Of a DNA stretch of 64,000 bases, positions 43,817 to 52,476 are shown piece after piece. The first letter of the stretch is position 1, and each line of letters starts with the position of its first letter. The position numbers and the translations under genes were made by a program. The notes below the pieces were generated by a model. That model saw only the letters and a list, made by a program, of their open reading frames with translations, had not been told where the DNA came from and did no database searches. Source of the stretch: Herbaspirillum rhizosphaerae (GTDB lineage: Bacteria > Pseudomonadota > Gammaproteobacteria > Burkholderiales > Burkholderiaceae_D); assembly GCF_001189965.1 (NCBI RefSeq), contig NZ_LFLU01000015.1:60923-124922 (forward strand), given 5' to 3'.

Positions 43817-44895
43817 TTTCGCTTTCATCTTCTTTCGTCCGCCGCACCTGTACTACCGCCGTGGCGTCAACCCTCGCCGCAATCTCGCTGCTGGCGATGA
43901 GCAACGCCGTGTACGCCGCCGATCCCAAGACGCTCTACATCGGCATGAACGGCGGCAACATGGAAAAGACCTACATGCAATTCGTGTTCGGTCCCTTCGA
44001 GCAAAAAAATAACGTCAAGGTAGTGGTAGTGCCGGGCGGTTCTGCCGACATCCTGGCCAAGGCGCAAGCGACCAAGGACAAGCCGCAGATGCATCTGATG
44101 TTCCTCGACGACGGCGTCATGTACCGCGCCATCGGCATGGGCCTGTGCGAGAAGCAGAAACCCAATCCCAACCTCGCCGGCATCCTGCCCATCGCGCATA
44201 TCAAGGGCGACATGGCCACCGGCGTCACCATCAGCATGACCGGCCTGGCGTACAACACCAAGGTCTATGCCGACAAGGGCTGGGCGCCGCCGACCTCGTG
44301 GCTGGACATGGCCGATCCCAAGCTCAAGGGCAAGGTGGTGTTCCAGTCGCTGTCGTCATCGACCTTCGGCCTGCACGCCTTCCTCGCCTTCAACAAGTTG
44401 AAGGGCGGCACCGACAGCAACGTCGAACCGGGCTTCACCGCCTGGCCGAAGACTGTCGGCCCCAACGTCGTCGAATACATCGCCAGCTCGGCCAAGATTT
44501 CCGAAATGGCGCAAACCGGCGAAGCGGCGCTGTTCCCCTACACGCCGACGCAAGTCACGATCCTGAAGAACAAAGGCATCCCGGTCGAATACGTGCATCC
44601 GAAAGAGGGCGGCGTGGTCCTGATGGTGGCGCAATGCGTGATCGCCAACAACAGCGAGCCGCAGCTGGCGCAAGAACTGGCAGCATATCTGCTGAGTCCG
44701 GAAGCGCAAGGCAAGGCGCTCGAAAACGGCAGCTTCAATCCGACCAACACCAAGGTGCAGGTCACCGGTGCGGCAGCGGCGGAACAGAAGCGTCTGAACG
44801 ACTACGTGAAGAACTCGCGCAACGTCGACTGGGACGAGGTCAACAAGAACCGCGCGGTGTGGAATACGCGTTGGAACCGGACTATCGAGCATTGA
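43813..44895 (+). CDS. Extracellular solute-binding protein, PotD/opine type
   Basis: The 360-residue protein has a Sec signal peptide (about 1-35, ending AVYAA) and a family 1/PotD-like fold (LYIGMNGGNMEKTYMQFVF, then GLAYNTKVYADKGWAPPTSW). It is the receptor for the ABC importer at the front of the operon, here placed last. ATGA overlaps the oxidase gene. A GNRA hairpin follows 50 bases after the stop. Confidence 0.9.
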   Translation: MISLSSSFVRRTCTTAVASTLAAISLLAMSNAVYAADPKTLYIGMNGGNMEKTYMQFVFGPFEQKNNVKVVVVPGGSADILAKAQATKDKPQMHLMFLDDGVMYRAIGMGLCEKQKPNPNLAGILPIAHIKGDMATGVTISMTGLAYNTKVYADKGWAPPTSWLDMADPKLKGKVVFQSLSSSTFGLHAFLAFNKLKGGTDSNVEPGFTAWPKTVGPNVVEYIASSAKISEMAQTGEAALFPYTPTQVTILKNKGIPVEYVHPKEGGVVLMVAQCVIANNSEPQLAQELAAYLLSPEAQGKALENGSFNPTNTKVQVTGAAAAEQKRLNDYVKNSRNVDWDEVNKNRAVWNTRWNRTIEH

Positions 44896-45242
44896 AATGC
44901 GCATTGAAGCGCGCACTGAATTGTTGCGCTGAACCGTAAGAGTCGCCTGGCAACGAAAGTTGCCGGGCCGACGCGCAGCATGTCCGTTCGACAACAGGAA
45001 TCAGGCCTTCCTTTCCAGACACAAAACATACGGCAGATGAGGATGCTGAGCGCCTGAGCCGCTGCCGTTCCGGATAGTTGTTTGGCGCTTTGACAATAAT
45101 TGCCGGCCTCGAAAAACTATTCTCATTCCCTCCTTGCGCTTGCCTCTTATCTTTACTAGATTGGGTATTCCACTAGAAAAACAGCTAGTCGTCACAGCCA
45201 GCGAAAACAGCGTACTTAACTGTCTACCCAAGGAGCACAGTA
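44896..45242. other. Intergenic region with a GNRA hairpin and a promoter candidate
   Basis: At 44946-44967 CCTGGCAAC pairs with GTTGCCGGG (one T-G pair) around a GAAA tetraloop, without a T-tract; it probably marks the 3' end of the preceding operon. TTGACA at 45090-45095 is a consensus -35 box with weak -10 candidates near 45115-45121. CTAG-rich repeats follow at about 45158-45195. No gene is supported here. Confidence 0.5.
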
Positions 45243-45602
45243 ATGAGTCCTGCCACATCTGCTGTATTGGAAGAACGCTCTGCAAGAGCACATGCCGGGA
45301 CGCTCGGCATCGATATTTCACCCCGTCCGCAACGCCGTCGCGAACGTCTCGACATTACCCTGATGGAACTTGACCCGCGCGACGTGGTGGATGGCGTGCT
45401 GCTGGAGAACGGCATGTTCCTTGCGCCCGATCCGACGCCTGTCGGCGCCATGCGCGAAGTCTGCCCGCATTGCGAGGGTGTGGCGTTGCAACTGGTGTTG
45501 CGTCGCCATCATGTCAAACGCACACACTTGTTGTGCGCGCAATGCACACGCTGCTACGACGCAGTATGCGAAGGAGGGTATTCGATACTCGGCATAGTCT
45601 GA
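45243..45602 (+). CDS. Small protein with C-terminal zinc-ribbon-like cysteines
   Basis: The 119-residue protein starts at ATG 45243 with AAGGAG upstream. The first 70 residues are charged with no motif. The last 50 contain CPHC (Cys74, Cys77) and CAQCTRC (Cys98, Cys101, Cys104) plus Cys109, a pattern suited to one zinc ribbon. I recognise no family. It has a plausible own promoter (TTGACA at 45090) and terminator (45644), so it is an independent unit. Confidence 0.7.
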   Translation: MSPATSAVLEERSARAHAGTLGIDISPRPQRRRERLDITLMELDPRDVVDGVLLENGMFLAPDPTPVGAMREVCPHCEGVALQLVLRRHHVKRTHLLCAQCTRCYDAVCEGGYSILGIV

Positions 45603-45643
45603 GCCGATCGCTTCTTTATCACGATAGTCGTCACGATAGCGAC

Positions 45644-45670
45644 AGCGGCCTCAGGGCCGCTTTTCTTTTT
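45644..45670 (+). terminator. Rho-independent terminator after the zinc-ribbon gene
   Basis: AGCGGCC (45644-45650) pairs with GGCCGCT (45655-45661) around TCAG, followed by a T-rich run (TTTTCTTTTT). It overlaps the stop codon of the convergent gene at 45651. Confidence 0.8.
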
Positions 45671-46277
45671 CTGCGTCCTGTCCTTTTTCCATTTCAGCCT
45701 TCACGGCGTTGAGCATGTTGCGCAGGTCGCTCTTCATCAGCGCTGCACCAAAAAGCGTCGGCACATAAAAATCGGGGGCGATGATGCCTGCGTAGGAGAT
45801 GCGGGTGCGGCCGTCGCCTCCCGGTTGTTGCGGCTGCTGCGCTTGCTGCGTTTGTAATTCCCAGCGCGCCTGGTATTCGCGCATGTTGCCGCTGACCAGC
45901 CGGATATCGATAGCCTGCATCGGCTGTTCGGCAACGTGCAGCACCAGGTCGATGGGTTGCCGGATGAACAGGAATCTGGCGAATCCGTTCTGGGTGACGA
46001 TGCGTTCATTGCCTTCGCTGGAACTGACCTGCGAGCGCGACAGGTTGGGAACGAACTCGGCCAGCCGGTTGTAGTCGGTCAGCACCTTCCAGCTGCGCGC
46101 GACGTCGGCGTTGACCGTCATTTTCGCGGTCACTTCAAAGAGCGGATAGCCCTTGGCGCGGTTCATGACGACGTCGATGTCGGGCTGGGACTGAGGCAGA
46201 TCAACGGCTTGTGCGCCGGCCTTGCCGCCGGTGATCCAAAGCAGCGCCAGCAGTGAGCAGAGCAGGGAAAATCGCAA
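45651..46277 (-). CDS. Exported SRPBCC (START-like) superfamily protein
   Basis: The 208-residue protein has a signal peptide of about 23 residues (LLCSLLALLWITGGKAGAQA). The body matches polyketide cyclase/START-like proteins: KMTVNADVARSWKVLTDYNRLAEFVPNL, a helix-grip beginning. A Gln/Pro-rich insertion (about 145-152) and a charged C-terminal helix follow. It is presumably periplasmic and binds a hydrophobic ligand; the ligand is unknown. It converges with the zinc-ribbon gene and diverges from the LacI gene. Confidence 0.75.
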   Translation of the reverse strand: MRFSLLCSLLALLWITGGKAGAQAVDLPQSQPDIDVVMNRAKGYPLFEVTAKMTVNADVARSWKVLTDYNRLAEFVPNLSRSQVSSSEGNERIVTQNGFARFLFIRQPIDLVLHVAEQPMQAIDIRLVSGNMREYQARWELQTQQAQQPQQPGGDGRTRISYAGIIAPDFYVPTLFGAALMKSDLRNMLNAVKAEMEKGQDAEKEKRP

Positions 46278-46364
46278 AGGGGCTTCCGGTTGGTGAATTC
46301 ATCAATGTGCAAGCGGGAGCTTACGCGAATCTGGTGACGACGCAACGTCATGCGCCGCGCGCAG

Positions 46365-46378
46365 TGGTATCGGTACCA
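46365..46378. promoter_or_regulatory. LacI-type operator upstream of the regulator gene
   Basis: TGGTATCGGTACCA has the central-CG partial palindrome typical of LacI-family sites. It differs by one base from TGGTAGCGGTACCA at 47624, in front of gudD. It lies 25 bases before the regulator ATG, implying autorepression. Confidence 0.7.
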
Positions 46379-46402
46379 TTTCGGCAATGCTAGAATCGCG
46401 CC

Positions 46403-47506
46403 ATGACGAAGCCTTCCACTCCCGCCGATCCAGCTATTTCAGCACCTGCACCTGACGCCTCCATGACCGATCCGCAGCCTGTTGTGCGCAAGGGCCGCAA
46501 GGGCGCCGGGCTGACCTTGCGCGATGTCGCCAAGCTGGCCGGGGTGGCGCCGATCACGGCTTCGCGCGCGCTGAATACGCCGGATGCGGTATCCGAAACC
46601 GTGCTCAAAAAAGTGCGCGAAGCGGTCGAGCGCACCGGCTATGTGCCTAACCTGCTGGCGGGCGGCCTGGCGTCGAAGAAAAGCCGGCTGGTGGCTGCCG
46701 TGGTGCCGACCATCGTCGGACCGATATTTCTGGAAACCGTGCAGTCGCTGACTGAGTCGCTGGCCGCTGCCGGCTATCAGCTGATGCTGGGCCAGAGCGG
46801 TTATGAAAACTCGCGCGAAGACGCCTTGCTGGAAGCCATCATCGGCCGTCGTCCCGACGGCGTGGTGCTGACCGGCATCATGCGCTCGCCGGAGTCGCGC
46901 AAGCGTTTGCTGGCCAGCGGCATCCCGGTGGTGGAAACCTGGGACCTGACGCCGACGCCGATCGACATGCTGGTCGGTTTCTCGCATGAAAACATCGGCA
47001 TCGCCGTGGCGCGCCATCTGCACGCCGCCGGCCGCCGCCGCGTCGCCGTGATTGCCGGCGTGGACGAACGCAGCCGCCGCCGGGCCAAGGCATTTTCCGA
47101 CGAAGCGGTGCGGCTGGGCATGGCCGCCGCCGGCGTGAACGAAATCCCGCTGTGCATGGTGCCGGCGCCGACTACCCTGGGCAGCGGCCGCATCGGCTTG
47201 TCGGATCTGCTGGGCAAGGACGCGGCCATCGACGGCGTGTTCTGCAGCTCGGACATCCTCGCCATGGGCGTGATGATCGAAGCGCAGGTGCGCGGCATTT
47301 CCATTCCGCGGCAATTGGCCGTGATGGGCTTCGGCGACCTGAGCTTTTCGCGCGACCTGCATCCGCAACTGACCACGGTGCGCATCGACGGCACCGGTAT
47401 CGGCAAGGTGGCGGCGCAGTTCATCATCGATCGCGCCGACGGCTTGCAAGTGGCCGAGCGCGTGCATGACATCGGCTTCACCATCATCGAGCGCGAGAGC
47501 GTCTGA
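46403..47506 (+). CDS. LacI-family regulator of the glucarate operon
   Basis: The 367-residue protein has a 35-residue Pro/Ala-rich extension and then the LacI HTH (LTLRDVAKLAGVAPITASRALNTPDAV). A hinge and a periplasmic-binding-like core (about 95-365) follow. It resembles the GntR/GguR-like branch that controls sugar-acid genes. Matching operators lie in front of it and in front of gudD, so it probably represses both until glucarate or a product binds. ATG 46403 is the first start; an internal ATG at residue 21 is an alternative. Confidence 0.88.
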   Translation: MTKPSTPADPAISAPAPDASMTDPQPVVRKGRKGAGLTLRDVAKLAGVAPITASRALNTPDAVSETVLKKVREAVERTGYVPNLLAGGLASKKSRLVAAVVPTIVGPIFLETVQSLTESLAAAGYQLMLGQSGYENSREDALLEAIIGRRPDGVVLTGIMRSPESRKRLLASGIPVVETWDLTPTPIDMLVGFSHENIGIAVARHLHAAGRRRVAVIAGVDERSRRRAKAFSDEAVRLGMAAAGVNEIPLCMVPAPTTLGSGRIGLSDLLGKDAAIDGVFCSSDILAMGVMIEAQVRGISIPRQLAVMGFGDLSFSRDLHPQLTTVRIDGTGIGKVAAQFIIDRADGLQVAERVHDIGFTIIERESV

Positions 47507-47578
47507 CCGGGTCTCGTTCCGGCGCATCTGTAGTTCCTTCCAGCAATATTTCCTGAAAATCAAGCCTTCGTAAACTGA

Positions 47579-47637
47579 TTGACAGCATAAAACGGTACCG
47601 CTACCATCAGCATCAAATGGAATTGGTAGCGGTACCA
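47579..47637 (+). promoter_or_regulatory. gudD promoter with two LacI-type operators
   Basis: TTGACA (47579-47584) and TACCAT (47602-47607) form a -35/-10 pair with a 17-base spacer. The operator CGGTACCGCTACCA (47593-47606) overlaps the -10. A second operator in the opposite orientation, TGGTAGCGGTACCA (47624-47637), has its centre 31 bp downstream, about three helical turns. This layout suits repression by a LacI-family dimer or tetramer. Confidence 0.75.
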
Positions 47638-47728
47638 ATTGGTGTGCCAACGGAAGCGCCAGTTCCTGAATGTATCTGCCAACGCCGGCTGACTCCGATC
47701 AAGCCGGATCACCTCAGGGAAGCTCACC

Positions 47729-49072
47729 ATGTCAGTTCATCACACCGCCGGCGCGCCTGTCGTCACCGAAATGCAAGTCATCCCGGTCGCCGGCCGCGAC
47801 GGCATGCTGCTCAACCTGAGCGGCGCGCACGGTCCGTATTTCACGCGCAATATCGTCATCCTGACCGACAGCGCCGGCAACACCGGCGTGGGCGAAGTGC
47901 CGGGCGGCGAGCGCATCCGCCAGACGCTGGAAGACGCGCGCGAACTGGTGGTGGGCCAATCCATCGGCACCTATCACGCCATCCTCAACCGCATGCGCCA
48001 GGTCTTCAACGACCGCGACTCCGGCGGCCGCGGCCTGCAGACCTTCGATCTGCGCATCACTATCCACGCCGTCACGGCGGTGGAGTCGGCGCTGCTCGAC
48101 CTGCTCGGCAAATTCCTCGGCGTGCCGGTCGCGGCCCTGCTCGGCGAAGGCCAGCAGCGCGACAAGGTGGAAATGCTCGGCTACCTGTTCTACGTCGGCG
48201 ACCGCAAGGCCACCGATCTGAATTACCACAGCGAGCCCGACGCCGCCGATGACTGGCAGCGCCTGCGCCACGAAAAGGCCATGACTGCCGACGCCATCGT
48301 GCGCCTGGCCGAAGCGGCCTACCAACGTTACGGCTTCAACGACTTCAAGCTCAAGGGCGGCGTGCTGCGCGGCGAGGACGAGATCGAAGCCGTCACCGCA
48401 TTGCATGAGCGTTTCCCACAGGCGCGCATCACGCTCGACCCCAACGGCGGCTGGCTGCTGAAAGATGCGATTCGTTTGTGCCGCGACCAGCATGACGTGC
48501 TGGCCTATGCGGAAGACCCCTGCGGCGCCGAGAACGGCTACTCCGGCCGCGAAGTGATGGCCGAATTCCGCCGCGCCACCGGCTTGCAGACCGCCACCAA
48601 CATGATCGCCACCGACTGGCGCGAGATGGGCCACGCGATCCAGCTGCAGTCGGTCGACATCCCGTTGGCCGATCCGCATTTCTGGACCATGCAGGGTTCC
48701 GTGCGGGTGGCGCAGATGTGTAACGAGTGGGGCCTGACCTGGGGTTCGCATTCCAACAATCACTTCGACATTTCGCTGGCGATGTTCACGCAGGTGGCCG
48801 CCGCCGCGCCGGGCGACATCACCGCCATCGACACACACTGGATCTGGCAGGACGGCCAGCGCCTCACGCGCGATCCGCTCAGGATCGTCGGCGGCATGGT
48901 GGACGTGCCCAAGACGCCGGGCCTGGGCGTCGAGATCGACATGGAGCAGCTCATGGCCGCCAACGCGCTGTACAAGTCCAAGGGCCTGGGCGCGCGCGAC
49001 GACGCCATCGCGATGCAATACCTGATCCCCGGCTGGAAATTCGATAACAAGAAACCCTGCTTAGTACGTTAA
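47729..49072 (+). CDS. gudD: Glucarate dehydratase
   Basis: The 447-residue enolase-superfamily enzyme dehydrates D-glucarate to 5-keto-4-deoxyglucarate. Signature parts are [10 protein letters not shown], the KLKGG lysine motif ([10 protein letters not shown]), metal ligands in [15 protein letters not shown] and NMIATDW, and the catalytic His region [15 protein letters not shown]. The length matches GudD (446). AGGGAAG precedes ATG 47729. It forms an operon with the transporter gene 110 bases downstream. Confidence 0.94.
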   Translation: MSVHHTAGAPVVTEMQVIPVAGRDGMLLNLSGAHGPYFTRNIVILTDSAGNTGVGEVPGGERIRQTLEDARELVVGQSIGTYHAILNRMRQVFNDRDSGGRGLQTFDLRITIHAVTAVESALLDLLGKFLGVPVAALLGEGQQRDKVEMLGYLFYVGDRKATDLNYHSEPDAADDWQRLRHEKAMTADAIVRLAEAAYQRYGFNDFKLKGGVLRGEDEIEAVTALHERFPQARITLDPNGGWLLKDAIRLCRDQHDVLAYAEDPCGAENGYSGREVMAEFRRATGLQTATNMIATDWREMGHAIQLQSVDIPLADPHFWTMQGSVRVAQMCNEWGLTWGSHSNNHFDISLAMFTQVAAAAPGDITAIDTHWIWQDGQRLTRDPLRIVGGMVDVPKTPGLGVEIDMEQLMAANALYKSKGLGARDDAIAMQYLIPGWKFDNKKPCLVR

Positions 49073-49182
49073 GCACCGTGAGCAGCCGCAGAGCTGCCGC
49101 AAAGACATAAAAGAACGCAGAAGAAAAAAGATTGCGCAGGCTGCCCAGGCAGCCTGTTCCAACAACATCAAGGAGATTCAAC

Positions 49183-50514
49183 GTGAGTGAGCAAAGCATC
49201 GCGGCCTATGCCGCACATCCCGACGGCGTAGCAAGCGGGCCGCTGGCCAGCGCCATCGACAAGGTCAAGTGGCGCATCCTGCCGCTGTTCGTGATCATGT
49301 TCATCGCCAACTACATCGACCGCGTCAACATCGGCTTCGTGCGTTCGCATCTGGCGACCGACCTCGGCATCGGCTCGGCGGCGTTCGGGCTCGGCGCGGG
49401 TTTGTTCTTCATCGGCTACGCCATCTTCGAAGTGCCGTCCAACATGCTGCTGCAAAAATTCGGCGCCAAGGCCTGGCTCACGCGCATCATGCTGACCTGG
49501 GGCGTGGTCGCCACGGCGATGGCCTTTGTGCACAACGAGACTTCGTTCTACGTGCTGCGCTTTTTGCTGGGCGTGGCCGAAGCCGGCTTCTTCCCGGGCG
49601 TGGTGTATTACTTCACGCAGTGGCTGCCCAACAGCGAGCGCGGCAAGGCCATGGCGATTTTCCTGAGCGGCTCGGCGATTGCCTCCATCCTGTCAGGACC
49701 GATCTCCGGCGCGCTGTTGCAGATCGAAGGCGGCGGCCTGCACGGCTGGCAATGGATGTTCATCATCGAAGGCTTGGCTTCGGTGGCCTTGTGCTTCGTG
49801 GTCTGGTATCGCCTCGACTCCACGCCGAAAGACGCCACCTGGCTCAGCGACGCCGAGCGCGACAGCCTGGCTACCATCATCCAGCACGAGCAGCGCGAAC
49901 GCCAGGCCAGCAAGCCGGTGCACGTGTCGTCGTGGAGCTTGCTGAAGGATCCGCAGATCCTGCTGTTCTGCTTCATCTATTTCGCGATCCAGCTGACCAT
50001 CTACGGCGCCACCTTCTGGCTGCCGAGCATCATCAAGAAGATGGGCCACTTCAACGACTTCCAGGTCGGCCTGTTCAATTCGATTCCGTGGATCATCTCC
50101 ATCATCGCGATGTACATCTTCGCCAGCCTGGCGACGCGCTTCAAGCACCAGCAAGCCTGGGTGGCGGCGACGCTGATCATCGCCGCGGCCGGCATGTTCG
50201 CCTCGACCACGGGCGGTCCGGTGTTTGCATTCGTGGCAATCTGCTTTGCCGGCATCGGTTTCAAGGCGGCGTCTTCGCTGTTCTGGCCGATTCCGCAAGC
50301 CTATCTGGATGCGCGCATCGCCGCCGCCGTGATCGCGCTGATCAATTCGCTGGGCAACCTGGGCGGCTTCTTCGCGCCGGCCACCTTCGGCTATCTGGAG
50401 CAAAAGACCGGTTCGATCCAGGGCGGTTTGTATGCGCTGGCGGTGGCGTCGGTGATTGCGGCAGGGCTGGTGTTCCTGGCGCGCACTTCGGGCAAGAAGG
50501 CTGTACCGGCCTAG
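49183..50514 (+). CDS. gudP: MFS glucarate/galactarate transporter
   Basis: Start GTG 49183 has AAGGAG seven bases upstream and gives 443 residues. It has twelve predicted helices of the anion:cation symporter group, with the signature NYIDRVNIGFVRSHL in helix 1 and GFFPGVVYYFTQWLP in helix 4. Proximity to gudD and shared operators identify the probable substrate as glucarate. A very strong terminator follows. Confidence 0.9.
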   Translation: MSEQSIAAYAAHPDGVASGPLASAIDKVKWRILPLFVIMFIANYIDRVNIGFVRSHLATDLGIGSAAFGLGAGLFFIGYAIFEVPSNMLLQKFGAKAWLTRIMLTWGVVATAMAFVHNETSFYVLRFLLGVAEAGFFPGVVYYFTQWLPNSERGKAMAIFLSGSAIASILSGPISGALLQIEGGGLHGWQWMFIIEGLASVALCFVVWYRLDSTPKDATWLSDAERDSLATIIQHEQRERQASKPVHVSSWSLLKDPQILLFCFIYFAIQLTIYGATFWLPSIIKKMGHFNDFQVGLFNSIPWIISIIAMYIFASLATRFKHQQAWVAATLIIAAAGMFASTTGGPVFAFVAICFAGIGFKAASSLFWPIPQAYLDARIAAAVIALINSLGNLGGFFAPATFGYLEQKTGSIQGGLYALAVASVIAAGLVFLARTSGKKAVPA

Positions 50515-50540
50515 TCCGGCGACGCATAAGCAAGGGGAAA

Positions 50541-50580
50541 AGAGGCGGACATTGTTACAATGTCCGCCTCTTCTGTTTTT
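50541..50580 (+). terminator. Rho-independent terminator of the gud operon
   Basis: AGAGGCGGACATTG (50541-50554) pairs perfectly with CAATGTCCGCCTCT (50558-50571) around a TTA loop, followed by TCTGTTTTT. It ends 14 bases before the next start codon, so the next gene's promoter may lie within or before the hairpin. Confidence 0.92.
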
Positions 50581-50593
50581 CTGCGTCCCCATC

Positions 50594-51826
50594 ATGTCCA
50601 AAAGCAAGCGTCCGGCCTCCGGCAAAGCCTCCACTCCTTCCAAAGCGCCGGTGCAAAGCGCCGATCCGGGCGAGTACGAACTCGACGACGCGTTGGTCGA
50701 CAAGATCGCCAACCTGGCTGTCGAACTCGCGACCGAGGACGAAGCCTCGCCCGACTTGCCGGGCAAGCAGCGCGACCTGCGCCGCATGCTCGGCAAGAGC
50801 CTGCGCCAGCAGCAGGACGACGTGCTCTACGAAGCGCTGGAACGCGCGCGCGACCAGGAAGCCGAAGCCTATCCCTACCTGCGCGAGATGGTGGAAGAAG
50901 CCGCCGAGATCGTGTTCTTCACCCGCAACGAGCGCAGCTATGAAGTCAACGCCTTCGTCATCCCGATGTTCGTGCGCACCACCGGCGGCCTCGACGCCGG
51001 GCAGAACTTCCGCGACACCGACGCCTTCACCGAGCTGACCGCCAGTATCAAGGAAGCCCAGCTGGAAAGCGCCGACGCCAAGGTGGTGCTGGTCAGCTAC
51101 GCCTACCACCTGGACGAGATCGACGCGATCACCTACAGCCATCTCGAAGCCATGGTGCGCGACGCCTTCGCCGCCATGACCGACAAGAAAATCAGCGAAA
51201 CGCCCGCCATCAACCGCAGCATGAGCAGCTGGCCGGCCAACCGTTTCGGCGCCGACGACACGGCGGTGGAGTTGCGCTTCCTGCTCGGCTTCACGTTGAA
51301 GACCGTGGACGATCCGTTCTACACCATCCCCCAGGACGAAGCAGCGATGGACGCCTACTTCGCCGTGCGCGCCCAGCGCTTCCAGGCCTGGAGCGAAAAA
51401 GTCGTGCCGCTGGTGCAGCGCTGCCTGGTCACGGATGGCCGTGAATTCGACGTGCATTTCCTGTACCAGGATCTGTTCCATGGCGGCAAGGAGCGCGGCA
51501 TCGCCGAATACTTCATGTTGCAGATGATGTCCGAGCTGGACCACGGCCTGCAGGAAAGCGGCGTGGCGGGACCGCAAACGCGTGCCGTCATGGGGCCGGT
51601 GCACGCGGACGGCGATGTGGTGTTGCGGGTGAATCTGTATGGCGACGGCGACGCGGTCGTCGCCACGGCGGAAAAGCCGCTGGACGCCGCGCGCGACCTG
51701 CAAGTGGAGCTGGACGACACCTGCGACGCCCTGCTGACGCTGGGTGTGCAATCGGTGGCGCTGGCGGAAGAGTTCGACGCCGGCGGCAATGCCGTCAACG
51801 TCCAGCCTTACGCCGACGGCAACTGA
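50594..51826 (+). CDS. DUF2863-like conserved protein
   Basis: The 410-residue protein has a Ser/Pro/Lys-rich start, an acidic helical region (ELDDALVDKIANLAVELATED), then alternating alpha/beta segments with no signal peptide or membrane helix. Size and style suit the betaproteobacterial DUF2863 family, recalled from family knowledge rather than tested. No catalytic motif is evident. It lies just after the gud terminator and has no visible ribosome site. Confidence 0.65.
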   Translation: MSKSKRPASGKASTPSKAPVQSADPGEYELDDALVDKIANLAVELATEDEASPDLPGKQRDLRRMLGKSLRQQQDDVLYEALERARDQEAEAYPYLREMVEEAAEIVFFTRNERSYEVNAFVIPMFVRTTGGLDAGQNFRDTDAFTELTASIKEAQLESADAKVVLVSYAYHLDEIDAITYSHLEAMVRDAFAAMTDKKISETPAINRSMSSWPANRFGADDTAVELRFLLGFTLKTVDDPFYTIPQDEAAMDAYFAVRAQRFQAWSEKVVPLVQRCLVTDGREFDVHFLYQDLFHGGKERGIAEYFMLQMMSELDHGLQESGVAGPQTRAVMGPVHADGDVVLRVNLYGDGDAVVATAEKPLDAARDLQVELDDTCDALLTLGVQSVALAEEFDAGGNAVNVQPYADGN

Positions 51827-51841
51827 GGGTAACTGAGAAGC

Positions 51842-52378
51842 TTAAGTCGGCTGACGCGCCACCAGCAAGGCCACGGTATCCGGTGCACCCATCGCGCGCG
51901 CCGCTTCCAGCGCGGTGGCGCCGTTGTCGCTGCGGGCGTTGATGTCGGCGCCGTTGGCCAGCAGCAATTCCACGATTTCCTTGCGGTTGAACATGGCCGC
52001 AATCATCAGCGCGGTCTTGCCGTCGGGCGAAGCGCCTTCGACATCGGCGCCGTTATCCAGCAGGCATTGCACCACCGCCACATGGCCCTTGAAGGCAGCG
52101 CCGGCAATCGGCGTCTGGCCGCTGTTGTTGCGCAGGCCGGGATCGGCCTTGTGTTGCAGCAAGACCTTCACTGCCGCGTCGTGGCCGTGATACGCCGCCA
52201 GCATCAGCAGGCTGTCGCCCTTGTGGTCGCGCAGGTTGGGCGGCAAGCCCTTGTCCAGGAAAGCTTCCAGATTCTCTGCATCGCCGTTGCGCGCGAGGTC
52301 GAACATCTTTGCAGCGAATTCCAGCGTGGCGTCATCAAGCTGGTCTGGTTTGTCTTGCGGCGGATTGTCTGGTGGCAT
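51842..52378 (-). CDS. Ankyrin-repeat protein
   Basis: The 178-residue protein consists of about four to five ankyrin repeats after a charged start. Examples are GDSLLMLAAYHGHDAAVKVLL, GQTPIAGAAFKGHVAVVQCLL and GKTALMIAAMFNRKEIVELLL, each ending in NGAD or KAD. It has no signal peptide, so it is a cytoplasmic protein-binding scaffold. The partner is unknown. It converges with the DUF2863-like gene. Confidence 0.9.
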   Translation of the reverse strand: MPPDNPPQDKPDQLDDATLEFAAKMFDLARNGDAENLEAFLDKGLPPNLRDHKGDSLLMLAAYHGHDAAVKVLLQHKADPGLRNNSGQTPIAGAAFKGHVAVVQCLLDNGADVEGASPDGKTALMIAAMFNRKEIVELLLANGADINARSDNGATALEAARAMGAPDTVALLVARQPT

Positions 52379-52476
52379 GGCGGCTTCCGTATCTGAAATA
52401 TTGGCGCGACCAGAGGAGATGATCGACGGCTGGCGTCGATCATATCAAACATCGCGGCGTGCTTCAGGACGCCGGT

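Noticed and set aside
45001..45321. Minus-strand frame of 106 residues crossing the zinc-ribbon gene start
   Set aside because: It overlaps a better gene with a good ribosome site, and its composition is not typical of the genome.
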